From NCBI GenBank assembly GCA_017513795.1, contig JAFXEJ010000143.1, forward strand, positions 1 to 39,809: 39,809 nucleotides of DNA, given 5' to 3'. A program made the position numbers and the translations under genes. Of this stretch, positions 8,263 through 16,146 are shown in pieces. The stretch comes from Ruminococcus sp. Lineage in GTDB: Bacteria; Bacillota; Clostridia; Oscillospirales; Ruminococcaceae. The notes beneath the pieces are model-generated. The model searched no databases. It was not told where the DNA came from and saw only the letters and a program-made list of their open reading frames with translations. Position 1 is the stretch's first letter; each line of letters begins with the position of its first letter.

Positions 8263-8291
8263 TTGAATACGGGCGATAAATATGGTATAAT
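8263..8291 (+). promoter_or_regulatory. Sigma-A promoter for the zinc-ribbon/DUF4234 gene
   Basis: TTGAAT (8263-8268) and TATAAT (8286-8291), 17-bp spacer. Transcription would start near 8298, which favours the ATG at 8330 over the one at 8300. Confidence 0.8.
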
Positions 8292-8329
8292 GTACATGTA
8301 TGAGAAATTTACACGAAATGGGTGATTTA

Positions 8330-8827
8330 ATGAAATGTGAATACTGCGGATTTGAATTTGATGCGCCAAAATGTCCCAACTGCGGTGCGTTTGCTCCGAA
8401 AATCGACCAGCCTTCCGGCTATGATCCGGTCAGAAAAACGCTTCCTTCAAATTCATATACGAAATATTATGCGGGAGTAAAAGTGCGTTCCGTTCTGGTG
8501 TGTATTATTCTTACGATCATTACATGCGGACTTTATTCTTTGCTATGGATATCATATCTCAATGATGAATCAAACTTCCTTTCTGATGAACAAGAACCGA
8601 CATCCGGTACAACAGCAGTTTTACTGATTATATTCACATGCGGAATCTATGGCTTTTACTGGGTTTACAAACAGTGCAAAAGAATAGACCGTGCATTCAC
8701 GATCAGGAATTTTCCGCCGCCGCATATGAGTCTTGCCTACTGTCTCCTTTTAATTATACCGTATATCGGCTTATTTATCGTACTCGGCATGATGCAGAAC
8801 GATATCAACAATCTTGCCGTAATGTAA
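8330..8827 (+). CDS. Zinc-ribbon and DUF4234 membrane protein
   Basis: A 165-aa protein starting MKCEYCGFEFDAPKCPNCG, a four-Cys zinc ribbon (CxxC...CxxC). Three membrane segments follow. The first two fall in two related DUF4234-like units, each with the pattern T-C-G-[LI]-Y-x-[LF]-x-W (residues ~48-70 and ~95-115), and the third is near the C-terminus. An in-frame ATG at 8300 would add ten residues but lies at the predicted transcription start, so 8330 with upstream GGGTGA is preferred. Function unknown; such proteins sit in the cytoplasmic membrane. It is followed by a hairpin terminator at 8830-8853. Confidence 0.8.
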   Translation: MKCEYCGFEFDAPKCPNCGAFAPKIDQPSGYDPVRKTLPSNSYTKYYAGVKVRSVLVCIILTIITCGLYSLLWISYLNDESNFLSDEQEPTSGTTAVLLIIFTCGIYGFYWVYKQCKRIDRAFTIRNFPPPHMSLAYCLLLIIPYIGLFIVLGMMQNDINNLAVM

Positions 8828-8829
8828 TT

Positions 8830-8853
8830 AATTGCCCCTTAAAAGGGGCAATT
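8830..8853 (+). terminator. Intrinsic terminator-like hairpin
   Basis: AATTGCCCCTT pairs perfectly with AAGGGGCAATT around a 2-base gap, followed by TT. It directly follows the DUF4234 gene and just precedes the DUF2752 gene, so it may be only a partial terminator. Confidence 0.6.
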
Positions 8854-8860
8854 TTGGTGT

Positions 8861-9226
8861 GTGATGCATATTATGAAAATGAATATATATAAATTAAAGA
8901 AGATCATAGCTGTACTTATTCTCGGAGCAGTCTATTTTATTTTTGCAAAACTGACCGGTTTCGGAATCCCCTGTCCCATAAATCTTGCGTCCGGAAACAG
9001 AATTCAATGTCCCGGATGCGGTATTTCCCGAATGTTCATGCGGCTTGCAGAACTCGATATCGCCGGAGCTTTCCGCTGTAATCAGGCGATTTTTTCACTG
9101 CTTCCGGTGTGGTGTATCTGCATTGTTCTATGGCTTTTCGACAAAGGTGAAAAATTTCTGAAGGCTGTGGGGATAATTTCAGTTATTTTACTTATTCTGT
9201 TCGGTATATGGAGAAATTTCCCCTAA
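8861..9226 (+). CDS. DUF2752 family membrane protein
   Basis: Up to 121 aa. The signature IQCPGCGISRMFMRLAELDI is the CPGCGxxR motif of DUF2752 membrane proteins, preceded by a membrane segment (AVLILGAVYFIFAKL) and followed by two more (FSLLPVWCICIVLW and AVGIISVILLILFG). The start is uncertain: GTG 8861 opens the frame, and ATGs at 8864, 8873 and 8879 are also possible; no strong RBS distinguishes them. The function of the family is unknown. It follows the DUF4234 gene by 33 bp and may share its promoter by readthrough. Confidence 0.78.
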   Translation: MMHIMKMNIYKLKKIIAVLILGAVYFIFAKLTGFGIPCPINLASGNRIQCPGCGISRMFMRLAELDIAGAFRCNQAIFSLLPVWCICIVLWLFDKGEKFLKAVGIISVILLILFGIWRNFP

Positions 9227-9230
9227 GTTA

Positions 9231-9259
9231 TTGCAAATATCTGCAAAATGGTATATAAT
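9231..9259 (+). promoter_or_regulatory. Sigma-A promoter for the cysteine synthase gene
   Basis: TTGCAA (9231-9236) and TATAAT (9254-9259) with a 17-bp spacer, beginning immediately after the stop codon of the DUF2752 gene. Confidence 0.8.
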
Positions 9260-9291
9260 AGTAATGCAGCTTTTTTGAAGGAGATATTTAA

Positions 9292-10221
9292 ATGATTTAC
9301 AATAACATTATAGAAGCAATGGGGCATACTCCCATGATAAGACTCAGCCGTATGAATAAACCCGGAAATGCCGAGGTTCTCGTAAAATTTGAAGGTCTTA
9401 ACGTTGGCGGCTCTATCAAGACAAGAACTGCCTACAACATGATACGCAATGCTGAGCGTGAAGGAAAAATCAACAAGGATACTATTATAGTAGAGCCTAC
9501 AAGTGGAAATCAGGGAATAGGTCTTGCTCTTGTGGGCGCTGTAAGAGGCTACAAAACTATAATCATTATGCCAGATTCCGTCAGCGAAGAACGCAGAAAG
9601 CTCGTGCGTCACTACGGTGCGGATGTAATTCTCATCCACGATGCCGGCGATATCGGAAAATGCATTGAGGAATGTCTCAATACTGCTCTTAAAATGGCAG
9701 AAGAAAACGAAAATGTCTTTGTTCCTCAGCAGTTTGCAAATCCCAATAATATCTATGCTCACAAGTATCATACCGCACTTGAAATTCTTGAACAAACAGC
9801 CGGAAGAATCGACGGTTTCTGCTCCGGAATCGGTACGGGCGGAACTATCACAGGTATCGGTGAAGCTCTCAGAGCACAGTACCCCGATCTTGAAATATGG
9901 GCTGTTGAACCTGAAAATGCCGCTATTCTCGCCGGAGGAACTATCGGAACTCATCTTCAGATGGGTATCGGCGACGGTATTATCCCTGATATCCTCAATA
10001 CAAAAATCTATGATAATATCTACATCGTAAGCGACGAAGAAGCTATTCAGACCGCAAGAGATCTTGCTTCAAAGGAAGGTATCATGTGCGGAATTTCCAG
10101 CGGAACTAATGTCGCTGCTGCTCTGAAATTGGCCGAAAAACTCGGTGAAGGAAAAACTGTCGTAACTATCCTTCCAGATACAGCAGAACGCTACTTCTCA
10201 ACTCCGCTTTTCTTTGACTAA
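9292..10221 (+). CDS. Cysteine synthase (O-acetylserine sulfhydrylase) family enzyme
   Basis: A 309-aa fold-type II PLP enzyme that would make cysteine from O-acetylserine and sulfide. The PLP Lys is K43 in GGSIKTR. The substrate loop is PTSGNQGIG (69-77) and the phosphate-binding Gly loop is GIGTGGTITGIGE. Two positions differ from the usual pattern: KTR instead of KDR after the PLP Lys, and SGNQ instead of SGNT in the substrate loop. These may be lineage changes or reflect another acyl-serine substrate. AAGGAG (9278-9283) lies 8 bases before the ATG. It is monocistronic, downstream of a consensus promoter. Confidence 0.87.
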   Translation: MIYNNIIEAMGHTPMIRLSRMNKPGNAEVLVKFEGLNVGGSIKTRTAYNMIRNAEREGKINKDTIIVEPTSGNQGIGLALVGAVRGYKTIIIMPDSVSEERRKLVRHYGADVILIHDAGDIGKCIEECLNTALKMAEENENVFVPQQFANPNNIYAHKYHTALEILEQTAGRIDGFCSGIGTGGTITGIGEALRAQYPDLEIWAVEPENAAILAGGTIGTHLQMGIGDGIIPDILNTKIYDNIYIVSDEEAIQTARDLASKEGIMCGISSGTNVAAALKLAEKLGEGKTVVTILPDTAERYFSTPLFFD

Positions 10222-10252
10222 GCTGCAATCATTGGTGATTGATATAATACTG

Positions 10253-10360
10253 GGTTTCCAAATGGTTGATAACCCTTTGGCGAAGTCCAGAGGCAGCGAC
10301 TCTGGTGGGGTGTGGAGTCCCCCCACATAATGCCTTAAAAGCGCTCTGCAAGAGAGAGCG
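10253..10360. repeat. Palindromic repeat block (CCAGAG/CTCTGG type)
   Basis: Three adjacent hairpins: CCAGAG...CTCTGG (10287-10305), GTGGGG...CCCCAC (10305-10326) and CGCTCT...AGAGCG (10342-10360). GC-rich non-coding sequence just downstream of cysK. The form resembles dispersed intergenic repeats of gut Clostridia; no ORF is credible. Confidence 0.65.
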
Positions 10361-10380
10361 TCTCCTTACAACAAAAACAT

Positions 10381-10400
10381 GGACGACCGTCAGGTCGTCC
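10381..10400. repeat. GGACGACC palindrome, copy 1
   Basis: GGACGACCGTCAGGTCGTCC, a perfect-stem hairpin, nearly identical to 10590-10609 (one base different in the loop). It abuts the 86-bp inverted repeat copy. Confidence 0.85.
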
Positions 10401-10484
10401 GAGATTGTCGATAAACATCGTTGTTTGCGGGCGAACACAGTTCGCCCCTACATTCATAATACGTAAAATAGCCATCTGTAGGGG
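10399..10484 (-). repeat. 86-bp dispersed repeat, copy 2 (inverted)
   Basis: Reverse complement of 161-246 with one mismatch over 86 bp. Here it is flanked by other palindromic modules, which suggests nesting or modular assembly of the elements. Confidence 0.93.
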
Positions 10485-10563
10485 ACGGCGCACCTAACGG
10501 GTGCCCGTACCCTCTGTCCTTCGGACATCTCCCTACACAGTAGGGAGTCACCCGACGTCCCAT
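10481..10563. repeat. Composite palindrome with TGTCCTTCGGACA and CTCCCTAC units
   Basis: An outer inverted repeat (GGGACGGCG... with ...CGACGTCCC) encloses CACCTAACGGGTG, TGTCCTTCGGACA (perfect stem, TTCG-type loop) and CTCCCTACACAGTAGGGAG. Four nested hairpins in about 80 bp with no coding potential. It is a distinct module from the 86-bp repeat to its left. Confidence 0.75.
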
Positions 10564-10589
10564 TAATATACAGCTTTTTCTACAGTCTG

Positions 10590-10617
10590 GGACGACCGTC
10601 AAGTCGTCCTTTTTTTA
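10590..10617 (+). terminator. GGACGACC palindrome followed by T tract
   Basis: GGACGAC pairs with GTCGTCC around a 6-nt loop, followed by TTTTTTT, so this second copy of the palindrome works sterically as a + strand intrinsic terminator at the end of the 10222-10628 non-coding stretch. It could end any cysK readthrough before the convergent uvrC gene. Confidence 0.7.
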
Positions 10618-10628
10618 CAACTAATATA

Positions 10629-12452
10629 TCATTCATCATGAATAAGCTTCCACAGTTCCGTTCCTATTTCCTGAGAAACTCCGGCGGCGGCGGCGAGTTC
10701 TTCCGGTGAAGCGTTACTCAGATTTTCCTTTGTCTTATACTTCATCATAAGCTTTGCCGCCTTTTTTTCACCTATTCCACGAACTGACGTCAGTTCCGAG
10801 GCATAGGTTTTCTTTTTATGTCTTGAATGCATAAAGCTTACGGAATATCTATGAACCTCATCCTGTATTCTCGTCACGAGGTTGAACACGGATTTCAGCT
10901 CGTTTATCTGGATTTCCCGTCCCTCAGCAGCGATTGCTCTTGTCCGGTGCTTATTATCCTTGACCATTCCGAAAACAGGAATGTCAAGCCCAAGCTCACG
11001 GATAACCGGCTCAACTGCGTGAACGTGCCCCTTTCCGCCGTCAAGAAGTATCAGATCGGGAGTGCGTGTGAAATACTCATCGCCCTCGCCGGAAACAATA
11101 TGCATTAGTCTGCGCCGCAGAACCTCCTGCATGCTGCCGTAGTCGTTCTGATACTGCTGTTCCTTTATCGTGAATCTCTTGTATGCCTTTTTCAGCGGTC
11201 TGCCGTCCTCGAAGACCACCATTCCGGCTACCATTGATTCTGACGACAGGTTCGAAATATCATACGCTTCGATATATTTCGGTGTTTTTTTCAGTCCGAG
11301 ACTTCTTCCAAGCTGTTCAAGAGCCATGACTTCCTTGCCGGTACGATTGTTTTTCAGAGCGGCATATTCTGCGCTGTTGTTTTTCGCAAGACGCAGAAGC
11401 TCCGACTGCTTTCCCTTCTGAGGAACGTGAAATTTCACCTTATGACCTGACTGCTTCTCCATAAGCTCCTCAAGCAGAACAGCTTCTGCCGGAAGATTTT
11501 CCGTCACGACTGATTTCGGGATATCGCTTCTGCCGTAGTAGAACTGCATCAGGAACGTGCTCAGTATATCCTCTCCGGAATCAGGCTTTTCGAACTCAAA
11601 AACCGCCTTGTCATAGAGCCGGTTTTCACGATACATCAATACGGAAATAAACAATATATCGTCAAATTCTGCGATTCCGACAACATCTGCGGACTCAACA
11701 ACGCTGTTGATTATCTTCTGCTTTTCGGACGCTTTTTTCACGGCGATTATCCTGTCACGAAGCAAAGCGGCTTTCTCGAAATCAAGATTCTCCGCCGCCT
11801 TTTCCATTTCCTGCTGCATACGCTCAACCGATTCGATACTGCCGTTTTTTATGAATTCCACTGCCTGAGCGACGGTATTTTCGTATTCCTCACGGCTGAT
11901 TTTTCCACGGCAAAGTCCCATACAGTTCCTGATATGATAATTCAGACACGGTCTGCCCTTGCCGAAATCTCTCGGAAAAACCTTCGAACAGGTCGGCAGC
12001 ATGAATACACGATTGGCTTCGTTTACAGCTTCCCTGGTGATAAATCCGCTTGTGTAAGGACCAAGATATTTTCCGGCTTCCTTTGTGTTCTTTTCCGTAG
12101 TTATCCTCGGAAATTCTCCGGCTGATATCCTTATATAATGGTATCCCTTGTCATCCTTCAGCAGAATATTATACTTCGGCTTGTGCTGCTTTATGAGACT
12201 GCACTCCAGAAGCAAGGCTTCATATTCGCTGTCAGTCACAATGAAATCGTAGTCAAAAACATTCGATACCATTGCCGCAACCTTCGGCGTATGATCGGGA
12301 TTTTCACGGAAATAGCTGCTTACTCTGTTGCGGAGATTCTTAGCCTTTCCGATGTAAATAATTGCGCTTTCCTTGTTTTTCATTATATAAACGCCGGGCG
12401 AAGATGTCAGCTTCGAGGTTTTTTCACGAAGATAAGGAAGTCTCGGATTCAT
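10629..12452 (-). CDS. Excinuclease ABC subunit C
   Basis: A 607-aa UvrC, the dual-incision nuclease of nucleotide excision repair. The N-terminal GIY-YIG domain shows GVYIMKNKESAIIYIGKAKN with downstream RNRVSSYF. A Cys cluster (CLNYHIRNCMGLCRGK) follows. The UVR domain recognised by UvrB is at about 205-240 (AAENLDFEKAALLRDRI). The RNase H-like endonuclease domain includes ECFDISNLS-like EAYDISNLS, LILLDGGKG and DEVHRYSVSFMHSR, and a C-terminal helix-hairpin-helix includes SVRGIGEKKAAKLM. It is the last gene of the minus-strand Gld-type operon, 11 bp after the preceding gene; GGCGGTG serves as RBS. This coupling is positional and need not be functional. Confidence 0.95.
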   Translation of the reverse strand: MNPRLPYLREKTSKLTSSPGVYIMKNKESAIIYIGKAKNLRNRVSSYFRENPDHTPKVAAMVSNVFDYDFIVTDSEYEALLLECSLIKQHKPKYNILLKDDKGYHYIRISAGEFPRITTEKNTKEAGKYLGPYTSGFITREAVNEANRVFMLPTCSKVFPRDFGKGRPCLNYHIRNCMGLCRGKISREEYENTVAQAVEFIKNGSIESVERMQQEMEKAAENLDFEKAALLRDRIIAVKKASEKQKIINSVVESADVVGIAEFDDILFISVLMYRENRLYDKAVFEFEKPDSGEDILSTFLMQFYYGRSDIPKSVVTENLPAEAVLLEELMEKQSGHKVKFHVPQKGKQSELLRLAKNNSAEYAALKNNRTGKEVMALEQLGRSLGLKKTPKYIEAYDISNLSSESMVAGMVVFEDGRPLKKAYKRFTIKEQQYQNDYGSMQEVLRRRLMHIVSGEGDEYFTRTPDLILLDGGKGHVHAVEPVIRELGLDIPVFGMVKDNKHRTRAIAAEGREIQINELKSVFNLVTRIQDEVHRYSVSFMHSRHKKKTYASELTSVRGIGEKKAAKLMMKYKTKENLSNASPEELAAAAGVSQEIGTELWKLIHDE

Positions 12453-12463
12453 TTTTTCACCGC

Positions 12464-13072
12464 CTACTGCTTGTCAAAATATTTTTTTCCGGCACTCGGT
12501 CTGAAATACGTTCTGATGTATCCGTCCTGTGAGAGAACTACAAATTCATTTGTCTCCTCAAGGTAATAGACGTGATCTTTGTCCTCGGATTCAAGCTTGT
12601 AAAGTGCATCAGGATTGTTGATAACATCGCTTGCGCCCTTTTCGTAATCCTCGGCAGTTCTGTAGTCAAAATCGTCCTCAAACTCGCTGCCGTGCTTGCT
12701 GAAATGATCTTTCAGAAGTCTTTCGTTCCTGAAATAATAATCAACATAGACTGCTTCCGGCTCAGTAGGAGCTTCAGTTGCTCTTACAGTCGTTGTAACC
12801 TTGACGGTTGTCGTTGTTTTTTTCGCTTTTGTTTTTGCTGATGTTTTCTTTGCCGTTGTTTTTACAGCTGTAGTCTTTGCCGGCTTGCTTACGGCTGTTG
12901 TCTGTATTTCCTCGTATTCCGCCGATATTGTCGTTGTAGTTGTCTGAATATCAGAAGAAACAGATGACTGATCGTTTTTATCAGATGAAAGATTTATTCC
13001 GAATATTGCGCCGATAAGGAGCACAAGAACTGACGCTCCTGACGCTGCGATTCCCTTGATTTTCTTGCTCAT
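12464..13072 (-). CDS. Membrane-anchored Thr-rich protein with possible BECR-fold (RNase-like) C-terminal domain
   Basis: A 202-aa protein. Residues 9-27 are a hydrophobic signal anchor, residues 40-105 are an extended Thr/Lys/Ala-rich linker, and residues 110-202 form a compact domain. That domain shows YYFRNERLL, a KH pair (H123, K126, H127), AEDYEKGASDV, NEFVVLSQDGYIRTYFRP and a terminal YF-x-x-Q. The spacing of KH and the late G-x-I-x-T-x-F strand resembles Barnase-EndoU-ColicinE5/D-RelE (BECR) nuclease families; this is pattern recognition, not a search result. Start 13072 is preferred to 13090 because AGAGG stands 8 bases upstream. It sits between the DUF4340 gene and uvrC. No immunity gene is evident. 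Confidence 0.6.
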   Translation of the reverse strand: MSKKIKGIAASGASVLVLLIGAIFGINLSSDKNDQSSVSSDIQTTTTTISAEYEEIQTTAVSKPAKTTAVKTTAKKTSAKTKAKKTTTTVKVTTTVRATEAPTEPEAVYVDYYFRNERLLKDHFSKHGSEFEDDFDYRTAEDYEKGASDVINNPDALYKLESEDKDHVYYLEETNEFVVLSQDGYIRTYFRPSAGKKYFDKQ

Positions 13073-13104
13073 AATTCTACCTCTTTCCATTGGAACTTAC
13101 AAAT

Positions 13105-13126
13105 CAAGGGGGACTAAGCCCCCTTG
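13105..13126 (-). terminator. Intergenic hairpin after the DUF4340 gene
   Basis: CAAGGGGG and CCCCCTTG form an 8-bp perfect stem around a 6-nt loop. There is little T tract, so it may attenuate transcription into the last two operon genes rather than stop it. Confidence 0.6.
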
Positions 13127-13133
13127 TATCTGT

Positions 13134-14528
13134 TTATTTGATATTTGCTACTGATTTGAGAATATCGAAATAATTTCCGACAGAACTGTTGCCGATAAGA
13201 CAATCATCATTGATTATCTCGCCCGTATATTCACCGTCAATGAATACATAGCACTGCTCATTTCCGGCATCGACAAGCTGATAAACAATCTTTGTGCCGT
13301 CTATCATTTCATACTCTGCTGTAAACAGAGGATCTTTAAGCTCCGGCTTGATATCTGTATCAATTTCCTCGACAGTATAGATCGAGAAGGAATTATAGTA
13401 ATTCGTAAGTGCTGTAAGAACACTTGAAACAGCCATCTGGATAGTCTGCTCATTGTAGAAGCACTTCTTCTGCTCATGGTCGAAAGTGAACTCATACTTC
13501 TGATCGTTATAATCAATGCTGAATCCCTTGAGATCATACATAGTCGGATTATAGAGCGTTGTATTTATGAAGTCGATAGGCTCTGAATCAATAAAGTCAA
13601 CGTCTGATCTGAAATAAACCTCAACCTGGTTCTTGTCCTTATTTTCGCCGTCGTAAACAAGGAAGTTAGCATATACATTGTCGTTTGAGAAATCTCCGGC
13701 AATGAGATGACGTTCTGAACCATCCTTGCTCTTTACGATGACCTCTGCATAGGGATCATCGAAACCATACTTCGACATATCTGTAAGATCTTCATCGAGC
13801 ATCTGCTCAGCTTCAAGACGAGTCATTACATTTATCATTGATGTAACTGCTGTTGTATCCAGCTGGAAGGTGTCATATTCCTCAGGAAGACTCCATGCTT
13901 CGGTTTTCTCATCATAAGTCAGATCGCATACGACCTTATCATCTCTGATAACAGTGATCTGATTTACATCTGAGTCGCCGTATTCAACAAGCAGCTTTGA
14001 TTTAAGCATCATTTTATGAGTGCTGAAATTGCTTCCGCTTTCGTAGACTGTGGGCACAGAAAATATCTCTGATCTTCCGTCTACTGTGACATAGTAGCAT
14101 TCCTTTGTGGGAGAAGCGTCACCGATATTTACAGTGTAGCTCTGACCGCCGCCGCTCATAGTAATTGTGCTGATATTTTCCTGATTAAGCCCATACACTT
14201 CAGGCTCTCCGCTGTGCGTAGCCATAGCAGTAAGGCTTGAAAAATAAGTACAGATAAGATCCATATAGTCCTGATCGGGAACGAAATCTCCGCCTTCTGC
14301 AAGTACCCATTTGTCATCCTCGCTTACTACTGTGTAGCTTCCGTCAGGATTTGTGATCTCAATCTTGTCGATCGACTGTGAATCAAAGCGGAACAGGTTA
14401 AGGTCAGCTATTTCCTTTTCCTGCTGCTTTGTTTCCTTTTCTTTTTTATCTCTGACCTTCATGAAAACTCCCACGGAGCCTCCTGCTGCTAAAAGAAGTA
14501 TCAGAAATGCAATAATATGTTTTTTCAT
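13134..14528 (-). CDS. DUF4340 domain-containing protein
   Basis: A 464-aa protein with one N-terminal membrane segment (AFLILLLAAGGSVGVFM) and a large extracytoplasmic part. The repeating beta pattern beginning FDSQSIDKIEITNPDGSYTV, then DKWVLAEGGDFVPD, is typical of DUF4340. The ATG at 14528 has AGGAG 7 bases upstream and is preferred to an in-frame TTG at 14534. It follows the GldG-like gene by 34 bp; GldG and DUF4340 proteins often occur together with ABC-2 transporters and probably form an envelope-facing complex. No enzymatic motif was seen. Confidence 0.82.
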   Translation of the reverse strand: MKKHIIAFLILLLAAGGSVGVFMKVRDKKEKETKQQEKEIADLNLFRFDSQSIDKIEITNPDGSYTVVSEDDKWVLAEGGDFVPDQDYMDLICTYFSSLTAMATHSGEPEVYGLNQENISTITMSGGGQSYTVNIGDASPTKECYYVTVDGRSEIFSVPTVYESGSNFSTHKMMLKSKLLVEYGDSDVNQITVIRDDKVVCDLTYDEKTEAWSLPEEYDTFQLDTTAVTSMINVMTRLEAEQMLDEDLTDMSKYGFDDPYAEVIVKSKDGSERHLIAGDFSNDNVYANFLVYDGENKDKNQVEVYFRSDVDFIDSEPIDFINTTLYNPTMYDLKGFSIDYNDQKYEFTFDHEQKKCFYNEQTIQMAVSSVLTALTNYYNSFSIYTVEEIDTDIKPELKDPLFTAEYEMIDGTKIVYQLVDAGNEQCYVFIDGEYTGEIINDDCLIGNSSVGNYFDILKSVANIK

Positions 14529-14562
14529 TATCAAGCTCCTAAGTGGTTTTCATAATCCTGTA

Positions 14563-16140
14563 TTATGCGTGACGTCTCTTAAGCCATACAAGTACGCCGA
14601 TAATTGCCACACAGACCGGAACAATAACAGTGATAGCGATTGCTTTTGTAGCCTCATTTCCGTCCTTGAAGGTCATCTTGTCGATAGCTTCCTTCTTAAC
14701 GTCAACACCGGCGGATACTTCTGTATCATAGAGCCATGTGTTTGAGAAAAGTGCAAGCATATTTGAAGCATTTATCGACGGAGAAAGGTGATCTGCGTCG
14801 ATCATGTCTGTAGAACCGAAAAGAACTATCTTACTGTCATTTGTCTTGTTGTGTGAGTAGTATGCATAAGCAAGCTGATCTCCTGTAAGTCTTTCAGCTT
14901 CGGCAGCTGTGACATTGTCGCCGCCCATTGCGATACTTTCTGTAGTATAGCCGGAATAAGTTGTCATTCCTTCAACAGTCTCGGAATCTCCGGGAATATT
15001 TTCGATAAGCGAAGCTCTTTCGAACTGCTCATACTGCGGGAACTTATCATCGGGAATTCTTCCCACACTTCTTGTGTTTGAGATACCTGCTGAGAATCCT
15101 CCCTCGTTGCAGAGAGTGATTACGTCAGTTGTGAGATCAACTTTAAGATCCTCGGAAGGAAGCATGTAGTGAATTCTCATAATCTCAGGAAGCTGCTTGT
15201 TCTTGATATCGTAAAGCATGTTTACGGTATTTGTTTCCTTAACGAGGTTGTAGTCCATTGTAAGACCGTACTCGTAGAGAATTTCCTCGATATTGTCGAA
15301 AGTCCCCTCTGTATCGCAAGGCGCCATAAAGAATGCAACTGAACCGGGATTTACAGGGTTGCTGAGGTATCCTTTAAGAAGCGTCTTTTCGTTGTCTGTG
15401 ATATCTGTCTGAGGACCGGCAATACAGATTATCTCAGCATTTGCCGGAATTGCGCTTGCTTCGTCAAGGTTGAGTTCCTTTACGTCGTAGGTGTTTGCCT
15501 TGAGACGGTTTGCGTATACCAGATATTCATCTTCAATAGACTTTTCACCGTGTCCTGTGAGGAAGTATACAGTCGGGAGAGAGCCGTTTGTAACGATCTT
15601 GATAGCGTTGGCTATCTGTTCTTCACCGGCATAGTCAGAAGTCTTGTTTGTTTCGTTGTAATTCTGGAATATCATGTGCTTGTTGACTTTTTTTACAACA
15701 TCGCCGCATTTTACGAAGATATCGCCAGACTCAACACCGTGGATTCCTGTAGGATCAAGTTTCTTTGCCTTTTCAGGTTCATCATTCGGATCAAAGGTGA
15801 TAAGCTCGATATTGTCGTATGCGTCAAGTCTCGTAAGAGTGTGATAGAGAGGAAGATATGAAGGATCCTCTTTAAGACCTCTGAGCTCTGCAAGGAAGTA
15901 AACCTCAATATCCTTGTCCTTGTTTTCTTCAACAAGATCTACAGTCACGGAATCAAGAGTGTACTTCTTGTTGGGAGTCATATCATAAAAGTCGTCATAA
16001 TAAGAAATGATAAGATTTATCGGCACGAATACGAGAAGAACGAGAAACGCCATAACGAAAGCAATCGGGCCGGAAAGATTTATCTTCTTCTTTTTTGCCT
16101 TGTCAAGATTTAAAACTTCTTTTTCTTTTTTGTTTTCCAT
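14563..16140 (-). CDS. GldG-like ABC transporter auxiliary protein
   Basis: A 525-aa protein with an N-terminal membrane segment (IAFVMAFLVLLVFVPINLII), a large extracytoplasmic domain and a C-terminal membrane segment (AIAITVIVPVCVAIIGVLVW) followed by basic residues. The extracytoplasmic part has YFLTGHGEKSIED, a hallmark of GldG/ABC_transp_aux proteins, and LFGSTDMIDADHLSP near the end. Start ATG 16140 follows GGGGGT that overlaps the end of the permease gene. The partner permease and ATPase lie immediately upstream. In Bacteroidetes GldG belongs to a gliding-related ABC complex; in this Firmicute no gliding role is implied and the substrate is unknown. Confidence 0.85.
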   Translation of the reverse strand: MENKKEKEVLNLDKAKKKKINLSGPIAFVMAFLVLLVFVPINLIISYYDDFYDMTPNKKYTLDSVTVDLVEENKDKDIEVYFLAELRGLKEDPSYLPLYHTLTRLDAYDNIELITFDPNDEPEKAKKLDPTGIHGVESGDIFVKCGDVVKKVNKHMIFQNYNETNKTSDYAGEEQIANAIKIVTNGSLPTVYFLTGHGEKSIEDEYLVYANRLKANTYDVKELNLDEASAIPANAEIICIAGPQTDITDNEKTLLKGYLSNPVNPGSVAFFMAPCDTEGTFDNIEEILYEYGLTMDYNLVKETNTVNMLYDIKNKQLPEIMRIHYMLPSEDLKVDLTTDVITLCNEGGFSAGISNTRSVGRIPDDKFPQYEQFERASLIENIPGDSETVEGMTTYSGYTTESIAMGGDNVTAAEAERLTGDQLAYAYYSHNKTNDSKIVLFGSTDMIDADHLSPSINASNMLALFSNTWLYDTEVSAGVDVKKEAIDKMTFKDGNEATKAIAITVIVPVCVAIIGVLVWLKRRHA

Positions 16141-16146
16141 CAAAGT

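Noticed and set aside
9223..9954. 243-aa open frame on the - strand
   Set aside because: Antisense to cysK, Ser/Phe/Cys-rich without motifs; codon-structure shadow.
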